7,667 nt of DNA from Desulfobulbaceae bacterium UBA2276. GTDB taxonomy: Bacteria; Desulfobacterota; Desulfobulbia; Desulfobulbales; Desulfocapsaceae. The stretch spans positions 98,389 through 106,055 of the forward strand of contig DDWW01000054.1 in assembly GCA_002347085.1 (NCBI GenBank), in the 5' to 3' direction. Of this stretch, positions 1 through 6,804 are shown in pieces. How positions within the stretch are numbered: the first letter of the stretch is position 1; every line of letters starts with the position of its first letter. The notes under the pieces are model-generated. The model ran no database searches. It saw nothing but the letters and a program-made list of their open reading frames with translations, and had not been told where the DNA came from. A program made the translations under genes and the position numbers.

Positions 1-707
1 GTCTGCTCGACTGCTTCTTTTTCCTGCTTGGCTTGCATGAAAAAGGTGTCGAGCAGGGTCTTTTCGAGGGTCAGGGCCTTTCTGGTCTGCTCCAGGCCCT
101 CAAGGGTTTGCCGATATCGGTGCAGGATGTCCTGGTCGTATTGGATCAGGGTGGTGAAAGAATCGTTGATACTGAGCAGCTTGGGCAGGGTGTCGGCGGA
201 AAAGGCGACGTTGATGATCCCGATCTTACCGATCTTGTAGTAGGCGGTGATCCGTTTTTGCAGGTGGCTTTGCGTCTTCTGCTTTTCAACCTGAATAGCC
301 GATATCTCCTGCTCTTTGGAGGCGATCAGTTCCTGCTGGCCGACAATGGAATCTTCCAGGGTACGCAGTTTGGCAAGTTTTTCGAGGAGGTGCATATCAA
401 TGATCTCGAGTTCAGTCAGCAGGTCTCGTTCCTGAGTGATGGTATCCAAGACTTGTTTCTGTTGCAGCCTGAGGCCTTGCTGTAATTGATTGATGGTGAT
501 GCTCTGGCTTTCAATCTTATTCTCAATTGCCTGTTTTTCGGCCTTCCAGTCGGTGGCCTGGGCAAATGAGACCCTGAGAAATGCTACTCCGATACACACC
601 AGGGTGATGATGCCATGCTTGCATAGAGCACAGATCTCTGATCTGTGTATAGGCCGGAAGGGCTTGTGGAGGGAACGGTCTTGATTGACAGCTTGGGGGG
701 TCTTCAT
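1..707 (-). CDS. envC: EnvC-like murein hydrolase activator, N-terminal part (cut by left window edge)
   Basis: The visible part is about 235 residues, with no stop down to the window edge. Residues 1-32 are polar and basic. A hydrophobic stretch at about 33-48 ends in an AQA site near residue 51, which reads as a signal peptide with an unusually long n-region. From about 55 to 150 the chain is rich in Q, E, K and L in a coiled-coil pattern. It is followed by the EnvC-type segment LQKRITAYYKIGKIG and then ...SINDSFTTLIQYDQDIL..., before a second helical stretch. In this family the periplasmic coiled coil docks on FtsX, and a C-terminal LytM/M23 domain, here outside the window, activates N-acetylmuramoyl-L-alanine amidases at the septum. 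The position 23 nt after ftsX fits that role. The ATG at 707 has only a poor Shine-Dalgarno sequence, but no better in-frame start precedes the signal peptide. Because the LytM domain is not visible, an active M23 peptidase rather than a degenerate activator remains possible. Confidence 0.82.
   Translation of the reverse strand, partial: MKTPQAVNQDRSLHKPFRPIHRSEICALCKHGIITLVCIGVAFLRVSFAQATDWKAEKQAIENKIESQSITINQLQQGLRLQQKQVLDTITQERDLLTELEIIDMHLLEKLAKLRTLEDSIVGQQELIASKEQEISAIQVEKQKTQSHLQKRITAYYKIGKIGIINVAFSADTLPKLLSINDSFTTLIQYDQDILHRYRQTLEGLEQTRKALTLEKTLLDTFFMQAKQEKEAVEQ
629..647 (-). repeat. Perfect 8-bp inverted repeat inside the envC 5' coding region
   Basis: CACAGATC-AGA-GATCTGTG on the minus strand is a perfect 8-bp stem with a 3-nt loop. 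It starts 60 nt after the envC start codon, in the part that encodes the n-region of the signal peptide. In the envC mRNA it could form a small hairpin. It has no U-tract, so it is not a terminator. Any regulatory role is speculative. Confidence 0.45.
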
Positions 708-730
708 CCTGGATTCTAAGGGACGCTCAG

Positions 731-1618
731 TCAGATACGCAGGAATTTCTGCATGGAGGTGTAGCTGCCGGCGGTGCAGAGGATAATCGATAAGAGAACA
801 ATGGTCACGATGATCTCGGAGGGGAAAAAGGTAAAGGTGAAGAGGTCAAGAAAACCGGCCCCTGAAAAATGACCTGTCGTCCATTGAAAGAGGGTGTAGA
901 GGGCGGTCAGTCCCAGGAATGAGCCCATCAGACCCTGGAAGATCCCTTCCAGGAGGAAAGGGGTGCGGATGTAATTGTTGGTCGCGCCAACGAGTTTCAG
1001 GAGTTCCAGCTCTTCCTGACGGCCGAAGATGGTCAGGCGAATGGTAGAGGCCACCATGAAGGTGGCGGTCAAAATGAGCAGAGTGCCGCTGAGCAGGACA
1101 ACAATAGAGAGCAGTTGGGTGAAATAGTAGAATCGTTCCACCCATTTCTGGCCGTATTGCACCTTCTGGCTGCCGGGTATGGTGGCCAGATATTCGGCAA
1201 AAAGTTTGACCTGGTTGAGACTGCGCAGGTTTTTGAGGGGAACCACCTCTATAGAGGCGGGGAGGAAGTCGGTGGGCATGTCGGTCAAAACATCACGGTT
1301 GTCACCAAGCTGCTCGGTAAAACGCGAGTAGGCTTCAGCCTTGGAGATAAATTTTACCTCCTGCACCTGGTCGAATTGGGTGATCTTGAGACGAAGTTGT
1401 TCCTGCAGCTGGGGCCCGGGCTCTTCGTCCAGATAGACGATCAAGCGCAGGTCGTCGCTGACCTTGTTGCCGGCACTGAGTATGTTGATATAGATGAGAT
1501 AAAAAAAAGAAAACATAAGCACCGACAGGCTGACGGTCAGACAGGTCATGAACTGGGTGGCCCAGGTCTGGCGGAGGTTACGTCCGGTCTGGCGGATGAC
1601 GGAAAGCCAGAAATTCAT
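731..1618 (-). CDS. ftsX: Cell division protein FtsX (ABC transporter permease-like subunit)
   Basis: This 295-residue protein is the inner-membrane partner of FtsE. The FtsEX complex is recruited to the divisome and controls periplasmic peptidoglycan hydrolase activators of the EnvC type; it is not known to transport a substrate. The topology is the family's: a short cytoplasmic N-terminus, a first membrane helix at about 24-47, a periplasmic domain at about 48-163 (with IVYLDEEPG and the ...FLPASIEVVP... segment), then three more helices at about 166-192, 217-245 and 265-287. The cytoplasmic segment REELELLKLVGAT... (about 200-213), followed by the PFLLEGIFQG stretch, is the characteristic FtsX coupling region (here RQEELELLKLVGAT). 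The length matches the usual size of about 300 residues. The start overlaps the ftsE stop by 4 nt (ATGA), and a good ribosome site, GAGGTGA at 1625-1631, sits 6 nt upstream, so translation is probably coupled to ftsE. The periplasmic domain is expected to bind the product of the next gene, envC. Confidence 0.95.
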   Translation of the reverse strand: MNFWLSVIRQTGRNLRQTWATQFMTCLTVSLSVLMFSFFYLIYINILSAGNKVSDDLRLIVYLDEEPGPQLQEQLRLKITQFDQVQEVKFISKAEAYSRFTEQLGDNRDVLTDMPTDFLPASIEVVPLKNLRSLNQVKLFAEYLATIPGSQKVQYGQKWVERFYYFTQLLSIVVLLSGTLLILTATFMVASTIRLTIFGRQEELELLKLVGATNNYIRTPFLLEGIFQGLMGSFLGLTALYTLFQWTTGHFSGAGFLDLFTFTFFPSEIIVTIVLLSIILCTAGSYTSMQKFLRI

Positions 1619-2322
1619 AGTTCGTCACCTCGGGTCAGCGAGTCTAACTTGCCGTTATGCAGTTTCATGACTCGATTCGACGAATGACGGTAGAGGGCCT
1701 CGTCGTGGGTGGCGATGACAATAGTGGCGCCGGAGTTGCTGCATCGGGCCAACAACTCCATGACCTGGGCGGTGCTTGTGGCATCGAGGTTGCCGGTTGG
1801 CTCGTCGACCAGGATCAGGGCGGGAGAATTGGCAACCGCCCGGGCCAAGGCCACGCGTTGTTGTTCGCCGCGCGAGAGATCGCCGGTCAGCATATCGTGT
1901 TTGTCTTCAAGTTGCAGTTGGGCCAGCAGGCTCCTGACTCTGGCGCGGATGATCTGGGGCTTTTTATAGGAGACCTCCATGGAGATGGCGATGTTTTCGG
2001 CCACTGTCCGGTCTGTCAACAATCGGAAATCCTGGTAGGCAACACCCACTTTCTGCCGAAGTTTCGCCAGCTTGTTGCCGGTAACCTGGTGGATGTTCAT
2101 GCCCGCGACCTCAATGAGGCCATTACTGGGCCGTTCCATGTTGCAGAGTAATTTGAGCAGAGTGGTCTTGCCGGCGCCGCTCCTGCCGATGAGAAAGAAC
2201 ATCTCACCACTGGCGATGGAGACCGAGATGTCTGCCAAGGCGGTCACATTGGGCGGAAACTCTTTGCCGACCTTGATCATTTCGATCATGGCGGTGCGGG
2301 TGGTGGCAGGGGATTCGCTCAT
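1615..2322 (-). CDS. ftsE: Cell division ATP-binding protein FtsE
   Basis: This is the cytoplasmic ABC ATPase of the FtsEX complex, 235 residues from the first ATG. Walker A is GRSGAGKTT at 46-54, the Q-loop is YQDFRLL with Q97, the signature is LSRGEQQR at 149-156, Walker B is LILVDEPTGNLD at 169-180, and the H-loop histidine is H206 in ATHD. YQDFRLL and DEPTGNLD are typical of FtsE and its relatives. The signature carries Arg151 where FtsE proteins normally have Gly (LSGGEQQR). The start is uncertain: the ATG at 2322 lies 6 nt after the upstream stop but has no Shine-Dalgarno, while the ATG at 2289 (residue 12, MIEMIKVGKEF) lines up with the N-terminus of known FtsE proteins, which begin directly with this strand; it also lacks a clear ribosome site. 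The gene overlaps ftsX by 4 nt. LolD/MacB-type ATPases are similar, but the adjacent ftsX and envC settle the assignment. Confidence 0.95.
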   Translation of the reverse strand: MSESPATTRTAMIEMIKVGKEFPPNVTALADISVSIASGEMFFLIGRSGAGKTTLLKLLCNMERPSNGLIEVAGMNIHQVTGNKLAKLRQKVGVAYQDFRLLTDRTVAENIAISMEVSYKKPQIIRARVRSLLAQLQLEDKHDMLTGDLSRGEQQRVALARAVANSPALILVDEPTGNLDATSTAQVMELLARCSNSGATIVIATHDEALYRHSSNRVMKLHNGKLDSLTRGDEL

Positions 2323-2328
2323 AGTGGT

Positions 2329-3099
2329 TTAATGCAGGGCATCTTGAAAGATGGTATCAAAGATGGTGGTGACGGTTTGAATGATTTGGGTGTCATCGCC
2401 CAGTTTGAGATAGGACTCACCGCTCAGCTCCTGATGGATCAGGTCGTTGCTGGACGGGATGATGCCGCCTAAGATCATACCGGTTTCGTTCACCGCGGCG
2501 TCAATCTTTTCCTGGAGCAGGCTTGGTAGTGGCTGGGGCGCCCGATTGATCAGCAGGTATTGGTGTTTGACGGCCAGTCCTAAGGGGCTGGTGATGTCTG
2601 CTATGCGGCTCGCGGTCATGATGCCGCGTGCCGAAGGATCGGAGGTGATAAAGAGGTAATCGATGGTACGCAGATTCATCCGGCTCAGGTGTTCCATCCC
2701 GGCCTCATTATCGACGATGATGTAGCGATAATTGGCCGCCAGTTTGTCCATGGTCATGGCCAGATACTGGTTGGCAGCGCAGTAGCAGCCAGGGCCGTCC
2801 GGCTGGCCCATGACCAGGAGGTCAAAGCCGCTCTCTTCAATCAAGGCCTGGTGGATCTTCAGCTCCATGAACTGATCGCGACTCATGTTGGGGGGGAGCT
2901 CCCCTTTGAGTTCTTTTCTGATCTTGCCTAAGGTCAGACCCACTTCAACCCCGAGCAGTTCGTTGAGGTTGGCGTTGGCATCGGCGTCAACCAGGAGGAG
3001 CGGGGTCAATTTTTTCTGGATGAGGTATCGGGCGAGCAGGGCGGAGGTGGTGGTCTTGCCGGTTCCGCCTTTGCCGGCCATGGCTATAACTTGTGTCAT
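2329..3099 (-). CDS. cooC: CooC-type nickel-insertion ATPase (CO dehydrogenase maturation factor-like)
   Basis: This 256-residue protein is a MinD/SIMIBI-class P-loop ATPase. The N-terminus is a beta strand followed by the deviant Walker A, GKGGTGKTT, at 9-17 with the signature Lys10. LLLVDADANANL follows at 34-45 (Walker A' region). GPGCYCAAN at 102-110 supplies a CXC pair, Cys105 and Cys107. IIVDNEAGMEHLSR lies at 127-140. The CXC and the DNEAGMEHLSR segment are hallmarks of CooC/AcsF, dimeric ATPases that bind a metal ion through the two CXC motifs and help nickel enter the C-cluster of CO dehydrogenase or the A-cluster of acetyl-CoA synthase. Plain MinD and ParA lack them. No CODH gene is in the window, so the client enzyme must be elsewhere or is different. 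The ATG at 3099 was chosen because it starts just before the P-loop strand, as in the family; a TTG at 3126 would add 9 residues. Both have weak ribosome sites. The gene ends 6 nt before ftsE. The family is confident; the physiological client is unknown. Confidence 0.87.
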   Translation of the reverse strand: MTQVIAMAGKGGTGKTTTSALLARYLIQKKLTPLLLVDADANANLNELLGVEVGLTLGKIRKELKGELPPNMSRDQFMELKIHQALIEESGFDLLVMGQPDGPGCYCAANQYLAMTMDKLAANYRYIIVDNEAGMEHLSRMNLRTIDYLFITSDPSARGIMTASRIADITSPLGLAVKHQYLLINRAPQPLPSLLQEKIDAAVNETGMILGGIIPSSNDLIHQELSGESYLKLGDDTQIIQTVTTIFDTIFQDALH

Positions 3100-3163
3100 C
3101 GTTGCTATCTCGTTTGCTGAGGTCAATGCTGTCTTTCCATTTCAGGGGCCCTTTGATCCTGCA

Positions 3164-3176
3164 AACGCTTGGCGTT
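3164..3176 (-). repeat. Small inverted repeat in the cooC leader
   Basis: AACGC-TTG-GCGTT is a perfect 5-bp stem with a 3-nt loop. It falls in the predicted untranslated leader of the cooC-ftsEX-envC transcript, about 65 nt upstream of the chosen cooC start. It could be a weak hairpin or a protein-binding half-site pair. It is short enough to be chance. Confidence 0.25.
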
Positions 3177-3248
3177 CGGTTATTGCTACAATCCGGGGTA
3201 TGCAAGCAATCGTAGGATTTTAGGACACGCAATACCTTGATACTCTTT

Positions 3249-3278
3249 TTTATAATGGAAGGCCATACTTTATGTCAA
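3249..3278 (-). promoter_or_regulatory. Sigma70-type promoter for the cooC-ftsE-ftsX-envC unit
   Basis: On the minus strand a perfect -35 box TTGACA (3278-3273) is followed by an 18-nt spacer and a -10 box TATAAA (3254-3249, 5 of 6 matches). Transcription would start near 3242, leaving a leader of about 140 nt before the cooC ATG at 3099. This is the best promoter-like match in the intergenic region, and it points towards the closely packed leftward genes. Confidence 0.7.
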
Positions 3279-3316
3279 ATTAAAGGTGCTTTCCGGTGGC
3301 GATTCCCACTTTCCCC

Positions 3317-3344
3317 TTGCAACTTGATACACAGTTGGTATTTT
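3317..3344 (+). promoter_or_regulatory. Candidate promoter for ileS-lspA-fabD
   Basis: TTGCAA (3317-3322, 4 of 6 matches) is followed by a 16-nt spacer and TATTTT (3339-3344, 4 of 6 matches). The TGG directly before the second box makes an extended -10 motif (TGnTATTTT). Transcription would start near 3351, about 50 nt before the ileS start. The match is modest, and other weak boxes such as TATAAC at 3368-3373 also exist. Confidence 0.35.
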
Positions 3345-3389
3345 TAGAAGTTTTGAAAAGTCTCAAATATAACAGCATGAAACTGAATG

Positions 3390-3395
3390 AAGGAG
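3390..3395 (+). promoter_or_regulatory. Ribosome binding site that fixes the ileS start
   Basis: AAGGAG sits 6 nt before the ATG at 3402. It lies inside the reading frame that would begin at the earlier in-frame ATG at 3387, so it supports the downstream ATG as the real start. Confidence 0.85.
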
Positions 3396-3401
3396 AACAT
3401 C

Positions 3402-6236
3402 ATGGATTACAGGGATACCCTGAATCTTCCCCAGACCAATTTTAATATGAAGGCCAATCTGTCCCAGAAAGAGCCGCAGTTGTTGAAGCGCTGGGAAACG
3501 GAAGACCTGTACGGACAGTTGCAGACGATGGCACAAAACAAGCCGCTCTATGTGCTGCATGACGGTCCTCCCTATGCCAACGGTCATATCCATCTGGGCA
3601 CCGCCTTTAATAAGATCCTCAAGGATATTATCCTTAAATCCCGACGGATGGCTGGCTTTCGCGCTCCGTATATCCCCGGTTGGGACTGTCATGGTCTGCC
3701 CATTGAGCATAATGTGGACAAGGAGTTGGGCGACAAGAAAAAAGAGATCCCCAAATTGTCCAAGCGCGGCGCCTGCCGCAAATATGCCGAAAAGTGGATT
3801 AAGGCCCAGAAGGCCGAATTCAAGCGTCTGGGTGTCTTAGGTGATTGGGATGAACCCTATCTGACCATGAATTATGGCTATGAGGCGACCATTGCCCGGG
3901 AGTTCAACCGCTTTCTGCTCTCCGGGGCGGTGATTCGTAACAAGAAGCCGGTCTTCTGGTGTTCTACTTGTACCACCGCCTTGGCCGAGGCCGAGGTCGA
4001 ATATTATGATCATACCTCGCCTTCCATTTATGTGAAATTTCCGGTGGTAGATGACTTAAGCGATATTGATCCGGCCCTGGCCGGCGACAAGGTCTCGGTG
4101 GTGATCTGGACTACTACCCCCTGGACCCTGCCGGCCAATCTGGCCGTGGCCTTTCATCCTGATTTTGTCTATGCCGCCGTGCACGTTCAGGGCGAGGTGT
4201 TGATTCTGGCTCAGGAGCTGGTGGCCAAGGTGATGGCCGAGCTGGGAATTGCTGAGTACAGTATCGCCGCGACCTTTTCGGCCCGTAGTCTTGAACGGAG
4301 AAACTGCCGCCATCCTTTCTTGGATCGCAATTCCTTGATGGTTCTGGCCAACTATGTGACCGCTGAGGCGGGTACCGGCTGCGTCCATACGGCCCCCGGT
4401 CATGGCGCCGACGATTATCTGACCGGCCTGCGCTATGGCCTGGAGGTTTTGTCGCCGGTTGACAGTGAAGGTTGTTATACGGCCGAGGCCGGTCAATATC
4501 AGGGCCAGCAGGTGCCTGCGGTCAACAAGGTGATCAACGCTGATATGCGGGCGGCCGGTGTCTTGCTGCACGAATCCGCTATCAGCCACAGTTATCCCCA
4601 CTGCTGGCGGTGCAAGAAGCCGGTGATGTACCGGGCCACGCCCCAGTGGTTTATCTCCATGGAGCAGAATGATCTGCGGGCCAAGGCCCAGGTCGAGATT
4701 GCCAAGGTGGAATGGACACCGGCCTGGGGGATGCAGCGCATCAAGTCCATGGTTGAGAATCGGCCGGACTGGTGCCTGTCTCGTCAGCGTGTCTGGGGGG
4801 TGCCCATTACCGTGCTCAGTTGCAAGGAGTGTGGGGAGGTGCTCAAGAGCGAGGCGGTGGTAGCCAGAATTGATGCCTTATTCCGGCAGGAAGGAGCGGA
4901 TGCCTGGTTCCGGCATGGAGTGGAGGATTTCCTGGAGCCTGGCACCTGCTGCGCCCAGTGTGGTTCCTCCCAATTTACCAAGGAAGAGGATATCCTTGAC
5001 GTCTGGTTTGACTCCGGCGTAAGCCATGCCGCAGTCTGTGAAGAGCGGGAGGAGTTGCGTTCTCCTGCGGATCTGTACTTGGAGGGCAGTGACCAGCATC
5101 GCGGCTGGTTCCAGTCTTCGCTGCTCACCTCGGTGGGAACCCGGGGCCGGGCCCCGTTCAAGGGGGTTCTGACCCATGGCTATGTGGTCGATGGCAAGGG
5201 TAAGAAAATGTCCAAGTCCATTGGCAATGTGGTTGCCCCCCAGGAGGTGATTGATAAATTCGGGGCCGAGATCCTCCGGCTCTGGGTGGCAAGTGAGGAT
5301 TACCGGGATGACGTCAAGGTCTCGGAGGAGATCCTGAAACAGGTGGCTGATGCCTATCGGAAGATCCGCAACACCATCCGTTATATGCTGGGCAATCTCT
5401 CTGATTTTAATCCCGGGTCGGATCGCGTGGCCTATACCGACCTCCCTGAGATTGACCGCTGGGCCCTGGCTCGCTTTGAAGACCTGAAAGAACGGGTGAC
5501 GGCGGCCTATGAACGCTATGAGTTCCATTCGATTTATCAGGGGCTGAATAATTTCTGCGGGATGACCATGAGTGCCTTTTATCTCGATATCCTCAAAGAT
5601 CGGCTCTATTGCTCAGGTCAGAACTCTCTCCCGCGTCGTGCGGCCCAGACGGTGCTGCATGAGATCCTGGATGGGCTGTTGCGGCTCATGACCCCGGTGC
5701 TCAGTTTTACCGCTGCCGAATCCTGGGAATCTCTGTATCGTCTGGCCCCGGACGCACCCCTTGATCAGGGCGTTTTCTTTGTCGAGTTTCCACCTTTGCA
5801 TACGAAGAGGCGGGATAGCGCGTTGGAAGGCAGATGGGAAAAACTGATCATGGTTCGATCGGAGATCACCAAGGCCCTGGAAGGGGCGCGGCAGGACAAG
5901 GTGATCGGCCACCCTCTGGAGGCCGAAGTGCTGCTTCAAATGAGTGAGATAGGCAGCGAATGGGAGGGGTTTATCCGCCAGGAGTGGCAGACCCTTCAAG
6001 ATATCTGCATTGTCTCAGAGTTGACTCCGTGTGATGATTTTACGCCCCTTGGTCTTGCGCCGTATCTGAGCAAGGAACTGGTCGGACTGTCCGTGGCCGT
6101 GCGTCAGGCCCAGGGGGAGAAGTGCGAACGGTGCTGGATCCGTTCTACCACCGTGGGCCAGGATCAGGTCCATCCCCAGCTCTGTGCGCGCTGTGCCTCG
6201 GTGATAGCGGAGATGGATCTGGGAGTCTCGGCGTAA
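3402..6236 (+). CDS. ileS: Isoleucyl-tRNA synthetase
   Basis: This complete 944-residue class I synthetase attaches isoleucine to tRNA-Ile in the cytoplasm. The N-terminus (DYRDTLNLPQT...) is typical of bacterial IleRS. The HIGH motif is HIHLG at 62-66 within GPPYANGHIHLG. The CP1 editing domain, which hydrolyses mischarged Val-tRNA, shows WTTTPWTLPAN from residue 236 and GTGCVHTAPGHGADDY at 324-339, including the editing Asp338. SRQRVWGVPI and WFDSGVSH (535 onward) follow. KMSKS is intact at 602-606. The C-terminus ends in a zinc site with Cys908, Cys911, Cys928 and Cys931. HIGH and KMSKS spacing and overall length match the E. coli enzyme closely. The start at 3402 is supported by AAGGAG 6 nt upstream; an ATG at 3387 would add only five residues and has no ribosome site of its own. 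The stop codon directly abuts the lspA start. No T-box leader is visible, so control is not by tRNA-sensing attenuation of the known type. Confidence 0.98.
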   Translation: MDYRDTLNLPQTNFNMKANLSQKEPQLLKRWETEDLYGQLQTMAQNKPLYVLHDGPPYANGHIHLGTAFNKILKDIILKSRRMAGFRAPYIPGWDCHGLPIEHNVDKELGDKKKEIPKLSKRGACRKYAEKWIKAQKAEFKRLGVLGDWDEPYLTMNYGYEATIAREFNRFLLSGAVIRNKKPVFWCSTCTTALAEAEVEYYDHTSPSIYVKFPVVDDLSDIDPALAGDKVSVVIWTTTPWTLPANLAVAFHPDFVYAAVHVQGEVLILAQELVAKVMAELGIAEYSIAATFSARSLERRNCRHPFLDRNSLMVLANYVTAEAGTGCVHTAPGHGADDYLTGLRYGLEVLSPVDSEGCYTAEAGQYQGQQVPAVNKVINADMRAAGVLLHESAISHSYPHCWRCKKPVMYRATPQWFISMEQNDLRAKAQVEIAKVEWTPAWGMQRIKSMVENRPDWCLSRQRVWGVPITVLSCKECGEVLKSEAVVARIDALFRQEGADAWFRHGVEDFLEPGTCCAQCGSSQFTKEEDILDVWFDSGVSHAAVCEEREELRSPADLYLEGSDQHRGWFQSSLLTSVGTRGRAPFKGVLTHGYVVDGKGKKMSKSIGNVVAPQEVIDKFGAEILRLWVASEDYRDDVKVSEEILKQVADAYRKIRNTIRYMLGNLSDFNPGSDRVAYTDLPEIDRWALARFEDLKERVTAAYERYEFHSIYQGLNNFCGMTMSAFYLDILKDRLYCSGQNSLPRRAAQTVLHEILDGLLRLMTPVLSFTAAESWESLYRLAPDAPLDQGVFFVEFPPLHTKRRDSALEGRWEKLIMVRSEITKALEGARQDKVIGHPLEAEVLLQMSEIGSEWEGFIRQEWQTLQDICIVSELTPCDDFTPLGLAPYLSKELVGLSVAVRQAQGEKCERCWIRSTTVGQDQVHPQLCARCASVIAEMDLGVSA

Positions 6237-6794
6237 ATGGCCCGTCCTCTGGCCCGTTTTCTGGCTATCGTGGCCGTAGTTGTGGCCCTCGACCAGTTGA
6301 GCAAGTTATTGATCGTCAATTCCTTTGCCCTGTATGAATCTCGGGAGCTTATCCCCGGATTTTTCAGCCTCACCTATTTAACCAATAAGGGAGCGGCCTT
6401 TGGTTTTCTGGCCAGCCAGACTGGGGCCTGGCGACACTCGCTGTTTTTGGGCTTAGGGGCAGTGGCCCTGGTGGTCATTGTCGTTGCCTGGCTCAGGTTG
6501 CGGCAGGCTCATCCTTGGTATGCCATCAGTCTGCCCCTCATTGCCGGCGGGGCCTTGGGCAATCTGATCGATCGCGTTCGGCTGGGTGCAGTGGTTGACT
6601 TTCTCGATGTCTATGTCGGGACGCATCACTGGCCGGCCTTTAATGTGGCTGATTCCGCAATCTGCGTGGGGGTAGCTGTTTTTTTTCTGGCTAATATCCT
6701 GGAAGATGCAGGCCACGGACGGCCCAGTGTCGCGGCCACCACGGACGGTGCGGGAGCGATACACGAAAAAATAAAAAGTACAGGGAAGACCTGA
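6237..6794 (+). CDS. lspA: Lipoprotein signal peptidase (signal peptidase II)
   Basis: This 185-residue inner-membrane aspartic protease cleaves signal peptides from prolipoproteins after lipid has been attached to the +1 cysteine. Four hydrophobic helices are visible at about 6-27, 68-87, 95-111 and 138-152. The family's conserved blocks are present: DQLSK at 19-23, TNKGAAFGFL at 49-58, GGALGNLIDR at 104-113, VVDF with catalytic Asp121, and FNVADSAICVG with catalytic Asp139. After the last helix there is a hydrophilic tail of about 30 residues (DAGHGRPSVAAT... onward), longer than in the shortest LspA proteins. The ATG follows the ileS TAA with no gap, so translation is likely coupled. GGGAG at 6221-6225, 11 nt upstream, is the only ribosome-site candidate. 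The ileS-lspA pairing is common in bacteria and supports the assignment. Confidence 0.97.
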   Translation: MARPLARFLAIVAVVVALDQLSKLLIVNSFALYESRELIPGFFSLTYLTNKGAAFGFLASQTGAWRHSLFLGLGAVALVVIVVAWLRLRQAHPWYAISLPLIAGGALGNLIDRVRLGAVVDFLDVYVGTHHWPAFNVADSAICVGVAVFFLANILEDAGHGRPSVAATTDGAGAIHEKIKSTGKT

Positions 6795-6804
6795 AGGTAT
6801 TATA

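Larger units (their letters stand above)
3100..3401. other. Divergent intergenic region between the cooC-ftsEX-envC and ileS-lspA-fabD clusters
   Basis: These 302 bases separate two head-to-head clusters. They contain a strong-looking minus-strand sigma70 promoter (3249-3278), a weaker plus-strand promoter candidate (3317-3344), a small inverted repeat (3164-3176) and the ileS ribosome site. I saw no T-box element, although ileS genes of Gram-positive bacteria often carry one, and no terminator, RNA gene or repeat family. Confidence 0.7.

Noticed and set aside
33..485. Plus-strand open frames over the left end of the window
   Set aside because: They are antisense to the envC-like coding region, whose signal peptide, coiled coil and family segment are coherent on the minus strand.
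560..630. A lipoprotein signal in the EnvC-like protein, because several cysteines lie in or near its signal peptide
   Set aside because: The cysteines (residues 26, 29, 38) fall before or within the hydrophobic core rather than after it, and none has an L-[AS]-[GA]-C lipobox. The AQA site at about 49-51 fits ordinary signal peptidase I.
1115..1687. A 190-codon plus-strand open frame over ftsX
   Set aside because: It is antisense to ftsX, which has clear membrane helices and family motifs. No ribosome site or domain was seen.
2329..3099. Calling the SIMIBI ATPase a MinD or ParA, given the adjacent division genes
   Set aside because: It has the CXC and DNEAGMEHLSR features of CooC/AcsF. I saw no C-terminal amphipathic membrane-targeting helix of the MinD type and no minE or parB neighbour.
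3255..3347. A 30-codon plus-strand open frame upstream of ileS, considered as a leader peptide
   Set aside because: It has no Shine-Dalgarno, only two isoleucine codons and no attenuator-like hairpin or U-tract after it. It also overlaps the minus-strand promoter. Chance is the simpler explanation.
3280..3401. A T-box riboswitch upstream of ileS
   Set aside because: I found no T-box consensus (AGGGTGG...) and no terminator hairpin with a U-tract before the ileS ribosome site.
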